Positions 7,910 to 17,151 are shown, counted from the stretch's first letter. The stretch is DNA of 64,000 nt from Roseateles amylovorans (GCF_025398155.2 NZ_CP104562.2:4154001-4218000); one strand, 5' to 3'. Numbers and translations: made by a program. The notes: generated by a model not told the origin, from the sequence alone.

Positions 7910-10299
7910 GCGCCCTGCTGGACCAGTTCCTGGCCGAATCCACCGAGGCGCTGGAGGGCATCGGCGAGCTGCTGCTCTCCCTCGAGGCCCAGCCCGATGA
8001 CACCGAGCTGATGAGCCGGCTCTTCCGCCTGGTGCACACCCTGAAGGGCAACAGCGGCCTGTTCGATTTTCCCGAGATGACCCGGGTGCTGCATGCGGGT
8101 GAAGACCTGATGGATGCGGTGCGCTCGGGCCGCGTGGGCTACTCCAGCGCGCTGGCCGACCGCCTGCTGGCGGCCATGGACCTGGTGGGCCGGATGTGCC
8201 GTGCCATCGAGGCCGGTGACGCCCACGGCAACAGCCTGGCCGCCGATTCGTTGCACCATGCACAGGCCCTGCGCGCCTTGCTGGTGGCCGAGACGGCCGG
8301 TCCGCCAGCGGCGGACACCGCCCCGTCCCCCCCCCGGGCCGACACGCCCGCCGCGGGCCCGGACCTGCACCGCGTGCCGGCCAGCGCGCTGGAACAGGCC
8401 CGTCTGCAGGCCGACGGCGGCCATGCCCTGCACTGGGTGATCTACCGCCCTTCGCCGGAATGCTTCTACCAGGGCGAAGACCCGATGCACCAGGCCCGCC
8501 AATGCCCGGGCCTGGTCTGGGGAGGCGTGCTGGCGCGGGCGCCGTGGCCGCCGTTGAGCGCGCTGGACGCCTTTCAATGCATGCTGGATTTCGAGCTGCT
8601 GCTGGCCGCCTCGCGCGAGGAAATCGAGGCGCACTTCCGCTATGTGGCCGAACAGATCGAGGTGCATGCGCTGCCCTCGCCGCTGCATCTGTCCGCGGAC
8701 GGGCGCGTCACGAGGGCCGAGGACGTCAGTGTCCTGGCTCGGATGCTGGCCGCCCAGCGCGCCGTGCTGGCGCTGAGCGCCGAGACCGCCTGGTCGGACG
8801 CCCGCGTGGCCTCGGTCGCCGAGGCGCTGGCCGCCTGCCTGGGCGCGCAGGCCCTGACGGCCACCGAAGCCGGTCCCGCTGATGAGGCGCGGAAGGACGA
8901 TCTGCACGCCGCGCTGCACCAGGCGCTGCAGCAGGCGCTTCAACAGGCACAAGCGCAGCGGCGGGCGCAGCCCCTGCTGGACTGGATGGATCGGGCCTTC
9001 CCGAGCGTCCTCCCCGCCGAAGGCACAGCAGGCGCAGCAGCCTCGGAGGCCCTGACATCGACTGGGCCGTCAGAGCCGGGCAGCGACCTCCCGGCCGCCA
9101 GCACCCGCCAGGACGACAGCGGCCCGGCCAAGACCCTGCGCGTGGACCAGGTGAAGATCGACCGGCTGATGAATCTGATCGGCGAAATGGTGGTCGCCAA
9201 GAACGGCGTGCCCTATCTGGCGCAGCGCGCGGAGACGGTCTACGGCGTGCGGGAACTCTCCCGGGAGATCCGCGCGCAGCATGCCGTCATCAGCCGCATC
9301 TGCGACGAGATGCAGGACGCCATCATGCAGGTCCGCATGCTGCCGGTGTCCTTCGTGTTCCAGCGCTTCCCGCGGCTGGTGCGCGACATCTCGCATCGAC
9401 TGGGCAAGGAGGTTCAGCTGCAGATGAGCGGGCAGGACACGGCGGCCGACAAGAACATCATCGAGGCCCTGGGCGACCCGCTGGTGCACCTGATCCGCAA
9501 CAGCCTGGATCACGGGCTGGAGACGCCCGAGCAGCGACTCGCCGCCGGCAAGCCGCGCAGCGGCACCCTGCGCATCGATGCACGGCAGGACAACGACCGC
9601 GTGCTGATCGACATCAGCGACGACGGCGCCGGCATCGACCCCGAGCGGGTCAAGCGCAAGGCGCTGGAGCGCGGCCTGGTCGATGCGGCCAGCCTGGAAC
9701 GGATGACGGACACCGAGGCCATCCAGCTGGTGTTCGCGCCGGGCTTCTCCACCGCCGACGCCATCTCCGACCTGTCCGGCCGCGGCGTGGGCATGGACGT
9801 GGTGCGCAGCGCCGTCGCCCAGGTCAAGGGCAGCCTGAGCCTGGACAGCGTCAAGGGCCAGGGCACCCGCGTGCGGATCTCGCTGCCGCTGTCGATGGCG
9901 GTGTCGCAGGTGATGACCATCCTCAGCGGCGGCCAGTGTTTCGGGGTGCCGATGGATCTGGTGGTGGAAACAGTGCGGGTGCATCGCGATGCGCTGCGGC
10001 CGCTGCGCCAGCACCAGGTCACGGTGCTGCGCGACCGGGTGGTGCCGCTGCGCTCGCTCAACGATCTGCTGGGGCTGCCCGCGCCCGCGCTGTGCAACGA
10101 CGCGCAGGAACACGCGGTGCTGGTGGTGCGGGTCGGGCAGGAACTGCTGGGCCTGCTGATCGACGACTTTGAAGGCACCCAGGCCATCATCCTCAAGCCC
10201 TTGACCGGTGTGCTCGCGTCACTGCGTGCCTTTGCCGGATCGGCGCTGAGAGGCGACGGCTCGGTGCTGATGGTGCTCAACCTTCAGGAGCTGCTGTGA
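7906..10299 (+). CDS. cheA: Chemotaxis histidine kinase CheA
   Basis: The 797-residue protein has the CheA order. The P1 Hpt domain has the phosphorylated His44 in LVHTLKGNSGLF. A P2-like segment with WVIYRPSPECF lies at about 165-250. An Ala/Gln-rich linker follows. The P3 dimerisation helices begin near 410 (LRVDQVKIDRLMNLIGEMVV). The P4 kinase has an N box in LVHLIRNSLDHGLE, G1 in ISDDGAGIDP and G2 in GRGVGMDVVRSAV. A P5 CheW-like domain ends the protein. It has no fused receiver, which fits the three separate CheY genes. It should phosphorylate those receivers and CheB in response to the operon's receptors. Confidence 0.94.
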   Translation: MSALLDQFLAESTEALEGIGELLLSLEAQPDDTELMSRLFRLVHTLKGNSGLFDFPEMTRVLHAGEDLMDAVRSGRVGYSSALADRLLAAMDLVGRMCRAIEAGDAHGNSLAADSLHHAQALRALLVAETAGPPAADTAPSPPRADTPAAGPDLHRVPASALEQARLQADGGHALHWVIYRPSPECFYQGEDPMHQARQCPGLVWGGVLARAPWPPLSALDAFQCMLDFELLLAASREEIEAHFRYVAEQIEVHALPSPLHLSADGRVTRAEDVSVLARMLAAQRAVLALSAETAWSDARVASVAEALAACLGAQALTATEAGPADEARKDDLHAALHQALQQALQQAQAQRRAQPLLDWMDRAFPSVLPAEGTAGAAASEALTSTGPSEPGSDLPAASTRQDDSGPAKTLRVDQVKIDRLMNLIGEMVVAKNGVPYLAQRAETVYGVRELSREIRAQHAVISRICDEMQDAIMQVRMLPVSFVFQRFPRLVRDISHRLGKEVQLQMSGQDTAADKNIIEALGDPLVHLIRNSLDHGLETPEQRLAAGKPRSGTLRIDARQDNDRVLIDISDDGAGIDPERVKRKALERGLVDAASLERMTDTEAIQLVFAPGFSTADAISDLSGRGVGMDVVRSAVAQVKGSLSLDSVKGQGTRVRISLPLSMAVSQVMTILSGGQCFGVPMDLVVETVRVHRDALRPLRQHQVTVLRDRVVPLRSLNDLLGLPAPALCNDAQEHAVLVVRVGQELLGLLIDDFEGTQAIILKPLTGVLASLRAFAGSALRGDGSVLMVLNLQELL

Positions 10300-10544
10300 C
10301 ATCGATCGAATTCACCGGGTCGCTGGCCCGCTTCGGCGAGAGCGTCGGCATCGACGAGACCGAATCCTTGCTGGGCTGGCTGCAGGACCGCGAGGACGCC
10401 CAGCTGAGCCTGGCGCTTTGCCGGCATCTGCACCCGGCCGTGCTGCAGGTGCTGATGGCCGCGCGCGTGCCGGTGCAGGACTGGCCGGAGGACGCGGCGC
10501 TGCGGGCGTGGCTGGAGCCGGTGCTCTGCCACCCCACACGCTGA
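10296..10544 (+). CDS. Small unknown protein coupled to CheA
   Basis: This 82-residue protein starts at GTG 10296, overlapping the cheA stop by four bases, with CAGGAG five bases upstream inside cheA. It is acidic and helical (FGESVGIDETESLLGWLQ, DAQLSLALCRHLHPAVL). No family is recognised. The tight coupling to cheA and the good ribosome site support a real gene, and a role in the signalling complex is inferred only from position. Confidence 0.6.
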   Translation: MTSIEFTGSLARFGESVGIDETESLLGWLQDREDAQLSLALCRHLHPAVLQVLMAARVPVQDWPEDAALRAWLEPVLCHPTR

Positions 10545-10599
10545 CCCGACAACCACGGGTCGATCCACGACCTGACTTTTGAACTGAAAGGGAACGACG

Positions 10600-10974
10600 A
10601 TGGCCAAGACAATTCTGGTGGTGGACGACTCGGCCACCATGACCATGAGCCTGCGCGCCAACCTGGAGATGAACGGCTTCAAGGTGCTGACCGCGGCCGA
10701 TGGGCTGCTCGCACTGAACGTGCTCAAGGGCAGCGTCAAGCCGGACCTGATCATCACCGACATCAACATGCCCAACATGGGCGGCCTGGACCTGATCAAG
10801 GCCGTCAAGGCGCAGGCGGCGTTCCGCTTCACGCCCATCCTCACCCTGACCACCGAGAGCGACTCCGCCAAGCGCGATGAAGGCAAGAAGCTCGGTGCCA
10901 CGGGATGGCTGGTCAAGCCGGTGACCGGGGAGGACTTGATCAAGGTGGTCAAGCAAGTCCTGCCGGGCGCCTGA
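10600..10974 (+). CDS. CheY-like response regulator
   Basis: The protein has 124 residues and is a lone receiver: acidic pair in LVVDDSATMTMSL, phosphoacceptor Asp in LIITDINMPNMGGLDL, Thr in LTLTTESDSAKRDEG and Lys in GWLVKPVTGEDL. The KLGATGWLVKP segment resembles CheY proteins of Pil-Chp and other non-flagellar chemosensory systems. A GAAAGGGAA ribosome site precedes ATG 10600. It is the third receiver of the operon. Confidence 0.88.
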   Translation: MAKTILVVDDSATMTMSLRANLEMNGFKVLTAADGLLALNVLKGSVKPDLIITDINMPNMGGLDLIKAVKAQAAFRFTPILTLTTESDSAKRDEGKKLGATGWLVKPVTGEDLIKVVKQVLPGA

Positions 10975-10986
10975 CAGGGCACGATC

Positions 10987-12312
10987 ATGGACCAAGGCAC
11001 CTTGCACCTGGATGGCGGCCATTCGCCGCCGCCCGCACCGGGCACCGGCACCGGCACCGGGATTGGCATGGCCGTCGACACCGACGTCGCGCTGCGCTGG
11101 GCCGGCCGCTGCGCCGGCCTGCTGCTGACGCTGGCGGCCGGCGCGGCGTCGCACTGGCTGACGCCGGTCACCGGCAGCGCCGGCCCATGGACCGGCGCGG
11201 CGCTGGTGGCCGTGGCGTTGCTGCTTCAGCCGATGCTGCGCCGCCTGTTGACGCCCTGGACCGCCCGCGCCCTGCATCGGCGTGGCCCCTCCGGCACACA
11301 CCCTGCCGCAGCCCACCACGGACCGATGCCCCGCAAGGCGGCGGCCCAGGAGCTGCAGCAGGTCAGTCCCTATCTGGAAACCATGGCCCGTCACCTGGAC
11401 GATGCCCTCAAGGAAACCGAGCAAGGCGTCGTGCAGGTCATCGGCGTCATCAACTCGGTGCATCGGGTCTCCGACCAGCAGATGGCGCGCATCCGGGCGT
11501 CGGAGAGCAACGGCGCGGAACTGTCGGAGGTGATGAAGGAGAAGCTGCTGATCGATCGGCAGCTCAGCGCGGTGCTGGAGATGTTCGTCGCTGAACAGCA
11601 GCGCGACGTGGATGCGAACCTGGGCCGGATCAAGCGGCTGCAGGAGGTCAAGGCACTGGCGCCCCTGGTGGAGGTCATCGCCACCGTGGCCCGGCAGACC
11701 AACTTCCTGGCGATCAATGCCGCGATCGAGGCCGCCCGCGCCGGCGAGGCCGGCCGCGGCTTCGCGGTGGTGGCCGGCGAGATCCGGCAGTTGTCCAACC
11801 GCACGGCGGAAGCGGCGGTCGACATCGGCCGGATGATCAACGCTGCCACCGACGGCATCGACTCCGAGCTGCATGCCGCCCAGAACGCCGCCGACCGCTA
11901 CTCCTCCAGCGGCAACATGCGCAAGGGCCTGCAGGATGTGCGGGAGATGCAGGATCGCCTGGTGGAGGCTTCCAGTCGCCTGCTGAGCTTCATCGATGCA
12001 GTCAAGGACGGCCATGACGAAGTGGTCCGGCAACTGTCCGGCGCGCTGGGCCAGATGCAGTTCCACGACGTGATGCGCCAGCAGGTCGAACAGGTGCAAT
12101 CGGCCATGCGCGGCCTGGACGAGCATCTGCAGGCGATGGCGGGCCAGCTGTCCGATCAGCCCTGGGATCCGAGCCGGCTGCTCAGCGTCAAACAGCGCCT
12201 GGACGCCCAGGTGGCCGGTTATGTCATGCACAGCCAGCGGCGCAGCCATGAGCAGGTCACCGGCGAGGTGCTGACCGAGTCCCAACAGCGTCCCCCGATC
12301 GAATTGTTCTGA
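10987..12312 (+). CDS. Methyl-accepting chemotaxis protein with two membrane helices
   Basis: The 441-residue protein has a Pro/Gly/Thr-rich N-terminus and two close hydrophobic helices at about residues 38-58 and 66-82. There is almost no periplasmic loop between them, so it probably does not bind an external ligand as a classical receptor does. The cytoplasmic part has the signalling tip RQTNFLAINAAIEAARAG and GRGFAVVAGEIRQLSNR. A segment near 355-375 (GALGQMQFHDVMRQQ) is typical of receptors with a C-terminal helical extension. It is the last gene of the chemosensory operon. Confidence 0.85.
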   Translation: MDQGTLHLDGGHSPPPAPGTGTGTGIGMAVDTDVALRWAGRCAGLLLTLAAGAASHWLTPVTGSAGPWTGAALVAVALLLQPMLRRLLTPWTARALHRRGPSGTHPAAAHHGPMPRKAAAQELQQVSPYLETMARHLDDALKETEQGVVQVIGVINSVHRVSDQQMARIRASESNGAELSEVMKEKLLIDRQLSAVLEMFVAEQQRDVDANLGRIKRLQEVKALAPLVEVIATVARQTNFLAINAAIEAARAGEAGRGFAVVAGEIRQLSNRTAEAAVDIGRMINAATDGIDSELHAAQNAADRYSSSGNMRKGLQDVREMQDRLVEASSRLLSFIDAVKDGHDEVVRQLSGALGQMQFHDVMRQQVEQVQSAMRGLDEHLQAMAGQLSDQPWDPSRLLSVKQRLDAQVAGYVMHSQRRSHEQVTGEVLTESQQRPPIELF

Positions 12313-12425
12313 ACGCCAACCGTACGACCGCGATGCCGATGGGGCGGTAGAAACTGAGGGCAGAATCCTCGTTCATTGCCGCATCGGTCATCTTCAGCCT
12401 TCCACCCCAACAAGGTTTTGTCGTC

Positions 12426-13139
12426 ATGTCGCTCGAGAAAGATGTTTTGACCACCAAGGAGGCGGCAGACCTGCTCAGGCTGTCCATCACCTCGGTACAG
12501 AAAATGGTCATCAACGGCGAGCTGGAGGCCTGGACGACGCCGGGCGGTCATCGCCGCATCTATCGCGCCTCGGTGGAGGCGCTGGCGCAGCAGCGGCCCG
12601 GCGCCAGCAATCCGGCCAACAGCAGCGCCACCCTCGGCAACAGCGCCCCCAGCGTCGCCGGTGCGATCGGCGGCGGCTTTGGCGGTGTCAGCGGCCCGGC
12701 GACGGCGACGGCAATTGCGACGGCGGTGCCCTCGGCCGGTCGCACCTTGCGGGCGCTGCTGGCGGAGGACGATCCCGACCAGGTCGCCTACATGAGCGAA
12801 CTGCTGCAGGGTACCCGGCTGCCGATCGAGCTGGTCGTAGCCCACGATGCGTCGCAGGCGCTGGTGCTGATCGAGCGGCAACGGCCCGACCTGGTGATCA
12901 CCGATCTGGTGATGCAGCCCTTCGACGGCTTCCACCTGGTCAAGATGCTGGACAACGACCCGGCCTACCGAAGCATCGACGTGCTGGTGACCACCTCGTT
13001 AAATGTGGCCGAAATTCGGGCCAGCCGTCGCCTGCCCGACTGGGTGACGATCTATCAGAAGCCCGTTGGGATCGAGCGTCTGCTAGGCTACATCGATGCG
13101 CTTCAGGGTCGTACCTTGCGCGGACCGGGCACGCCCTGA
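12426..13139 (+). CDS. Excisionase-type HTH fused to a receiver domain
   Basis: The 237-residue protein joins an N-terminal MerR/excisionase-like DNA-binding domain (about residues 5-55, TTKEAADLLRLSITSVQKMV and WTTPGGHRRIYR) to a receiver domain (about 110-230). A Ser/Gly/Ala-rich linker of about 50 residues separates them. The receiver has the acidic pair in LLAEDDPDQV, phosphoacceptor Asp160 in LVITDLVMQPFDG and Lys in IYQKPVGIERL. It should act as a phosphorylation-controlled DNA-binding protein. It sits between the chemosensory operon and a sensor kinase gene 60 bases downstream, its most likely partner. Confidence 0.85.
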   Translation: MSLEKDVLTTKEAADLLRLSITSVQKMVINGELEAWTTPGGHRRIYRASVEALAQQRPGASNPANSSATLGNSAPSVAGAIGGGFGGVSGPATATAIATAVPSAGRTLRALLAEDDPDQVAYMSELLQGTRLPIELVVAHDASQALVLIERQRPDLVITDLVMQPFDGFHLVKMLDNDPAYRSIDVLVTTSLNVAEIRASRRLPDWVTIYQKPVGIERLLGYIDALQGRTLRGPGTP

Positions 13140-13199
13140 GCGTGGTCCCGCCCGGCGGGGGCGCCCCTGCATGCCCCTTGAGGCCGCTCCCATTCGCCC

Positions 13200-14969
13200 A
13201 TGACCCACGTCGTCTTCGCCTTGCCCGCCCGGCCCGTCGGCCAGGTGCTGATCGATGACCAGGACAGGCTGGTGTCGGCCGAGGGACCGTTGGCCACCGA
13301 GGACGTTCCAGGCCCGCTGGCCGACTGCATCCACCCCAGCGCACGCGCGACGCTGTCCGACTGGCTGGCGCAGCGCCGCGCCGGCACGGCGGCCCCCGAG
13401 CTGCGCGGCCTGCCCTTGAATGTCGACCCGGCCCGCATGGCCTGGGTGGACCTGACGCTGCAGCCTGAGCTGGCGCCCTCGGGGCCGACCGGCCGTCTGC
13501 TTGGCGAATGCCAGGACGCGACGTCCCGCGTGCTGGCGGAACGCTTCGATCAGTTGTACTGGCCGGCGCTGGAGCTGTTGCCCAGCGCGTCAGTCATCAC
13601 GGAGGCCCACAGTCCGCATCGGGTGGTCTATGCCAATCCGGCCTTCGAGGTGCTGACCGGCTATGCGAAGCACGAGATGTGCGGGCAATCCTGCACCCTG
13701 CTGCAAGGCGAGGAACGTGATCAGCCGGTGTTGCCCGGGTTGCGCGAGGCCCTGCGCGCCGGCCTGCCTTATGAAGGCGTGCTGCACAACTACCGCAAGG
13801 ACGGCACCGCATTCTGGAATCACCTCCGGATTGCCGCGATCCGTGATCCGGCGACCGGTTGGATCACGCACTTCTGGAGCGTGCAGACGGACGTGACCCT
13901 GAAGCGGGAGCGCATGGAGGCGCTGTCGCAGCTGTCGCAGGAGTTGAAGAGCCTGTTCCAGGACACGCCGGTGGGTCTGGTCTCCTTCGACCCACAGGGC
14001 CTGGCCAATCTGGTCAATCCCGCCTGCGCGGATCTCACCTCCCTGACGCTGGAGGGCATGGACCGCGCGACGGTGCTGGCCTCGCTGGCGCCCTGGCGGC
14101 TGAAGGAAGAGGACAACACGATCTTCACCGGCGCGGCTGCCGGTGTCTGCCACATCCGGGTGCCGGGCGTCCGACCGCGGATTCTGGAGCTGTCCACCGG
14201 CACCCACGGCAAGAGCGGCACCTTCGACATCCTGGTGATTCGCGACGTGACGGCGGAGCACACCGTCTCGCAGATGAAGACCGAATTCCTCAGCAGTGCC
14301 GCCCACGAGCTGCGTGCGCCGCTGGCCAGCATCCAGGGCTTTGCCGAACTGATGCAGATGCGGGGACATCTCAGCCCGGCGCAGCTCAGCATGATGGAGA
14401 CCATCGTGCGCCAATCCAGGCGCATGACCGACCTGCTCAATGACCTGCTGGACCTGACCCGCATCGAAGCCCAGCTGCCGGGTCAGATGGACATCGGCGA
14501 GGTGGACCTGCTGGGCGTGGCGCAGTGCGCGGTGGACGATCAATCGGTGCTCAGCGAGCGGCATCGCTTCGTCATCCAGGCCGACCTGTGTGACTGGCTG
14601 GTCTATGCGGACGAGGTCAAGCTGGAGCAGGTCCTGGTCAATCTGCTCAGCAATGCGCGCAAGTATTCGCCGCAAGGGGGCGACATCGAGGTCGGCCTGA
14701 CCCGTGACATCGAGCGGGGCCGCATCGGCCTGTCGGTGCGCGACCGCGGCATCGGCATGACGCCCGAGGCCATCGGCCACCTCTTCACCCGCTTCTTCCG
14801 GGTCCATCCCAACGGCGAGGTCGGCGGGACCGGCCTGGGCCTGTGCATCGTGCATGAGCTGGTGGAGCGGATGCAAGGGCAGATCGACATCGAGAGCGAA
14901 CCGGGCAAAGGCTCGGTGTTCACCGTCTGGCTGCCGGCGGTGCCGACGGCCTCGGCGCTCGCCGCCTGA
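13200..14969 (+). CDS. LOV/PAS-domain sensor histidine kinase, putative blue-light sensor
   Basis: The 589-residue protein has no membrane helix. A weak N-terminal sensor region is followed by a LOV-type PAS domain (about 125-235), a second PAS-like domain (about 245-350), a HisKA domain with His369 in AAHELRAPLASI, and an ATPase domain (VNLLSNARKYSP, VRDRGIGM, GGTGLGLCIV). The LOV domain has the photo-adduct cysteine, Cys165, in GQSCTLLQG. Flavin contacts are at Gln169, Asn197 (HNYRKDG), Asn207 (FWNHL) and Gln229 (SVQTDVT). The intervals Cys+32 and Cys+42 equal those in Bacillus YtvA (Cys62, Asn94, Asn104). Two positions differ: Ser164 for Asn and Thr166 for Arg. It probably phosphorylates the adjacent HTH-receiver protein. 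Confidence 0.85.
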   Translation: MTHVVFALPARPVGQVLIDDQDRLVSAEGPLATEDVPGPLADCIHPSARATLSDWLAQRRAGTAAPELRGLPLNVDPARMAWVDLTLQPELAPSGPTGRLLGECQDATSRVLAERFDQLYWPALELLPSASVITEAHSPHRVVYANPAFEVLTGYAKHEMCGQSCTLLQGEERDQPVLPGLREALRAGLPYEGVLHNYRKDGTAFWNHLRIAAIRDPATGWITHFWSVQTDVTLKRERMEALSQLSQELKSLFQDTPVGLVSFDPQGLANLVNPACADLTSLTLEGMDRATVLASLAPWRLKEEDNTIFTGAAAGVCHIRVPGVRPRILELSTGTHGKSGTFDILVIRDVTAEHTVSQMKTEFLSSAAHELRAPLASIQGFAELMQMRGHLSPAQLSMMETIVRQSRRMTDLLNDLLDLTRIEAQLPGQMDIGEVDLLGVAQCAVDDQSVLSERHRFVIQADLCDWLVYADEVKLEQVLVNLLSNARKYSPQGGDIEVGLTRDIERGRIGLSVRDRGIGMTPEAIGHLFTRFFRVHPNGEVGGTGLGLCIVHELVERMQGQIDIESEPGKGSVFTVWLPAVPTASALAA

Positions 14970-15130
14970 GGTGTTGGCGCCCCTCGCCGACGTCACTTCC
15001 CGGCGCCCTCGGCAAGGCTGCATGCCGCCTCGCGCTGACGGCGTCATCGCCTGACCCTCGCACCGCCGGCCCCGGGGCTCGGCGACCTGGCGCGCACGAG
15101 CGAAGCGGGCTCCGCCTGCTCCACGCGCCG

Positions 15131-15175
15131 GTCACTCAGTCACTCAGTCACTCGGTCAATCGATCAATCGGTCAC
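15131..15175. repeat. Tetranucleotide-like repeats at the 3' end of the hydrolase gene
   Basis: Units of CAGT/CACT and then CAAT/CGAT are repeated in tandem immediately beyond, and just into, the stop codon of the minus-strand hydrolase gene. A related repeat lies at the other end of the same gene (16272-16339). Confidence 0.5.
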
Positions 15176-16254
15176 TTGAGGTGGCGTTGAAGGAAGGCGC
15201 GCATCAGTTGGCTGATCTTTTCGCCCTCCTCTTCCAGCGCGAAGTGGCCGGTGTCGAGGAGGTGCAGCTCCGCCTTCGGCAGGTCGCGCAGATAGGGATG
15301 CGCACCGGGCGGCGGGAAGATCTTGTCGTTCTTGCCCCAGACGATCAGCATCGGCGGCTGATGCTTGCGGAAGTAGGCCTGCCACGACGGATACAGCGGC
15401 GGATTGCTGCCGTAGCTGTAGAACATCTCCAGTTGGATGTCCTTATTGCCGGGACGGTCCATGTAGGCCTGGTCCACCGTCCAGGCATCGGGACTGATGC
15501 GCTGGGTGTCGCGAATGCCTTCCGTGTACTGCCATTTGGTGGCGGGCAGCTCGAACAGCGGTCGCAGCTTCGCGCCGTTGGCCACCGACTTGTCGGCCCA
15601 GTAGGCCTTGGCCGCCACCCAGAACTCGTTGTCGATCCCCTCGTCGTAGGCATTGCCGTTCTGCACCACGATCGCGCTGATGCGCTCCGGATGGGCGGCC
15701 GCAATCCGATATCCAATCGGCGCGCCGTAATCCTGCACATACATCGCGAACCGGGTGAGCCCGATGGCGGTGGTGAACTTGTCGACCACCCGGGACAGGT
15801 TGTCGAAGCTGTATTCGAACTTGTCCATCGGCGGCATGTCGCTCTGGCCATAGCCGGGATAGTCCGGCGCGATCACGTGATAGCGATCCGCCAGTCGCGG
15901 AATCAGGTTGCGGAACATCTGGGAGGACGTCGGAAAGCCATGCAGCAGCAGGATGGCCGGCGCGTTCTTGGAGCCGGCTTCCCGGTAGAACACGTTCACC
16001 CCGTCCACCTTCACCGTGCGATAGCGAACCGCCGCGGAACTGACGACATTCGTGGCCTCCGGGGCCGAGGGCGCCGCGCTGGCCACCATCGGCGCAGACA
16101 GCGCCACCACCATCGCGGCCACGCATTGGCCGATGCGCCGAAGCACCGACGTCGGGGCCGAGCCGCGCGTCCGTGGGCCCGCCGTCAGCGGCCATGAGGC
16201 CGACGATCTCGGGGTGCCAGGCCCCTGGGAAATTGGCTCATTCGGATTGATCAT
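15172..16254 (-). CDS. Exported alpha/beta hydrolase, epoxide hydrolase/haloalkane dehalogenase-like
   Basis: The 360-residue protein has a signal sequence (RRIGQCVAAMVVALSAPM, cleavage after about residue 65 in ASAAP). The hydrolase fold follows, with the oxyanion segment LLHGFPTSSQMF, PDYPGYGQSD and the nucleophile elbow VQDYGAPIG, where Asp is the nucleophile. The acid residue region is VWGKNDKIF and the catalytic His is in LDTGHFALEEE. An Asp nucleophile points to epoxide or haloalkane hydrolysis rather than ester cleavage. ATG 16254 is chosen because GGAG lies six bases upstream. An upstream in-frame start would run through a repeat. The substrate is unknown. Confidence 0.85.
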   Translation of the reverse strand: MINPNEPISQGPGTPRSSASWPLTAGPRTRGSAPTSVLRRIGQCVAAMVVALSAPMVASAAPSAPEATNVVSSAAVRYRTVKVDGVNVFYREAGSKNAPAILLLHGFPTSSQMFRNLIPRLADRYHVIAPDYPGYGQSDMPPMDKFEYSFDNLSRVVDKFTTAIGLTRFAMYVQDYGAPIGYRIAAAHPERISAIVVQNGNAYDEGIDNEFWVAAKAYWADKSVANGAKLRPLFELPATKWQYTEGIRDTQRISPDAWTVDQAYMDRPGNKDIQLEMFYSYGSNPPLYPSWQAYFRKHQPPMLIVWGKNDKIFPPPGAHPYLRDLPKAELHLLDTGHFALEEEGEKISQLMRAFLQRHLK

Positions 16255-16271
16255 GAAATGCTCCGTGAATG

Positions 16272-16339
16272 GATCGATGAATGAATGAATGACTGAATCA
16301 ATGAACCGATGAACCGATGAATCAATCAATCAATGAATG
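16272..16339. repeat. Tetranucleotide (TGAA/TCAA) repeat tract upstream of the hydrolase gene
   Basis: About 17 imperfect four-base units (GAATGAATGAAT..., CAATCAATCAAT...) lie directly upstream of the hydrolase ribosome site on the minus strand. The tract is in the 5' leader or promoter region. Such tracts can change length by slippage. Confidence 0.65.
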
Positions 16340-16491
16340 CCGCGGCGAGATGAACGGCCCGCCCCGGTCGTCTGCGCGTCTGGCGCCGACATTGAAAAGG
16401 TATTCGTTCGACGCCGATCGCGGGGATAAGGCTGGTTAATCGTGGTCAAGGCGCGGAGGGATGCGCCGCAGGGGACGGCGCGGAGTCGCCG

Positions 16492-17103
16492 TCAGGCGGC
16501 GAACTCCACCATGCCCAATTCGGTGGCGATGATGGCCGCCTCGGTCCGGGAACTCGCCGCCAGCTTGCCCAGGATGGCTTTGACATGGCACTTGACCGTT
16601 CCCGGCGCAATGCCCAGCCGAAAGGCGATCGACTTGTTGCACTGGCCGCGACACAGCAGCGCCAGCACGTCCTCTTCGCGGGCCGTGAGCGGCTCCCTGG
16701 AATAGCTGGTTGCCATGCGCTGGGCCACTTCGGCACAGACGTAGGACCGACCGGACGCCAACGCGAAGATCGCGGACAGCAGCTCGCGGGTCGAGCAGGC
16801 GGACAGCAGCAGGCCGTGCACCCCTTGCCGCAAGGCGGCCCTCACCGGTTGCTCCCTCACCTGCGACGAGATCACCAACAGCCGGATGGACACGGCCGTC
16901 GCCGGGTCACCCGATTCCACCAGCTGAAGGCCGGTGCTCCAGTCGGTGATGAGCACATGCGGCGCCTCCTCATGGCCGGCGGGGTCCTCGTCCATCAGCT
17001 GGATCGCGCGGATGGTCTGAAGCACCGCGTGCAGCCCGATCGACAGCAGCGGCTCGCTGTGTCGCACCCGGACGCGGATGGGGTCAAGGCCGAAGTCCAT
17101 CAT
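16492..17103 (-). CDS. LuxR-family regulator with a degenerate receiver domain
   Basis: The protein has 203 residues. The N-terminal half resembles a receiver, with a possible phosphosite Asp in VLITDWSTG. However, the usual acidic pair is replaced by RHSEPL and the conserved Lys of GYLLK is missing (GLLLSACS). The C-terminal half is a LuxR/NarL HTH (LTAREEDVLALLCRG, NKSIAFRLGIAPGTVKCHVK, ILGKLAASSRTEA). It may work without phosphorylation. ATG 17103 has GGGAG six bases upstream. A longer in-frame start at 17151 directly abuts the stop codon of the upstream ATPase gene. The two genes are probably cotranscribed. Confidence 0.8.
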   Translation of the reverse strand: MMDFGLDPIRVRVRHSEPLLSIGLHAVLQTIRAIQLMDEDPAGHEEAPHVLITDWSTGLQLVESGDPATAVSIRLLVISSQVREQPVRAALRQGVHGLLLSACSTRELLSAIFALASGRSYVCAEVAQRMATSYSREPLTAREEDVLALLCRGQCNKSIAFRLGIAPGTVKCHVKAILGKLAASSRTEAAIIATELGMVEFAA

Positions 17104-17151
17104 GAAGTTCTCCCGCGGCGCTGGCCCGCATGTGTCTTTGTCCACTGTCAT

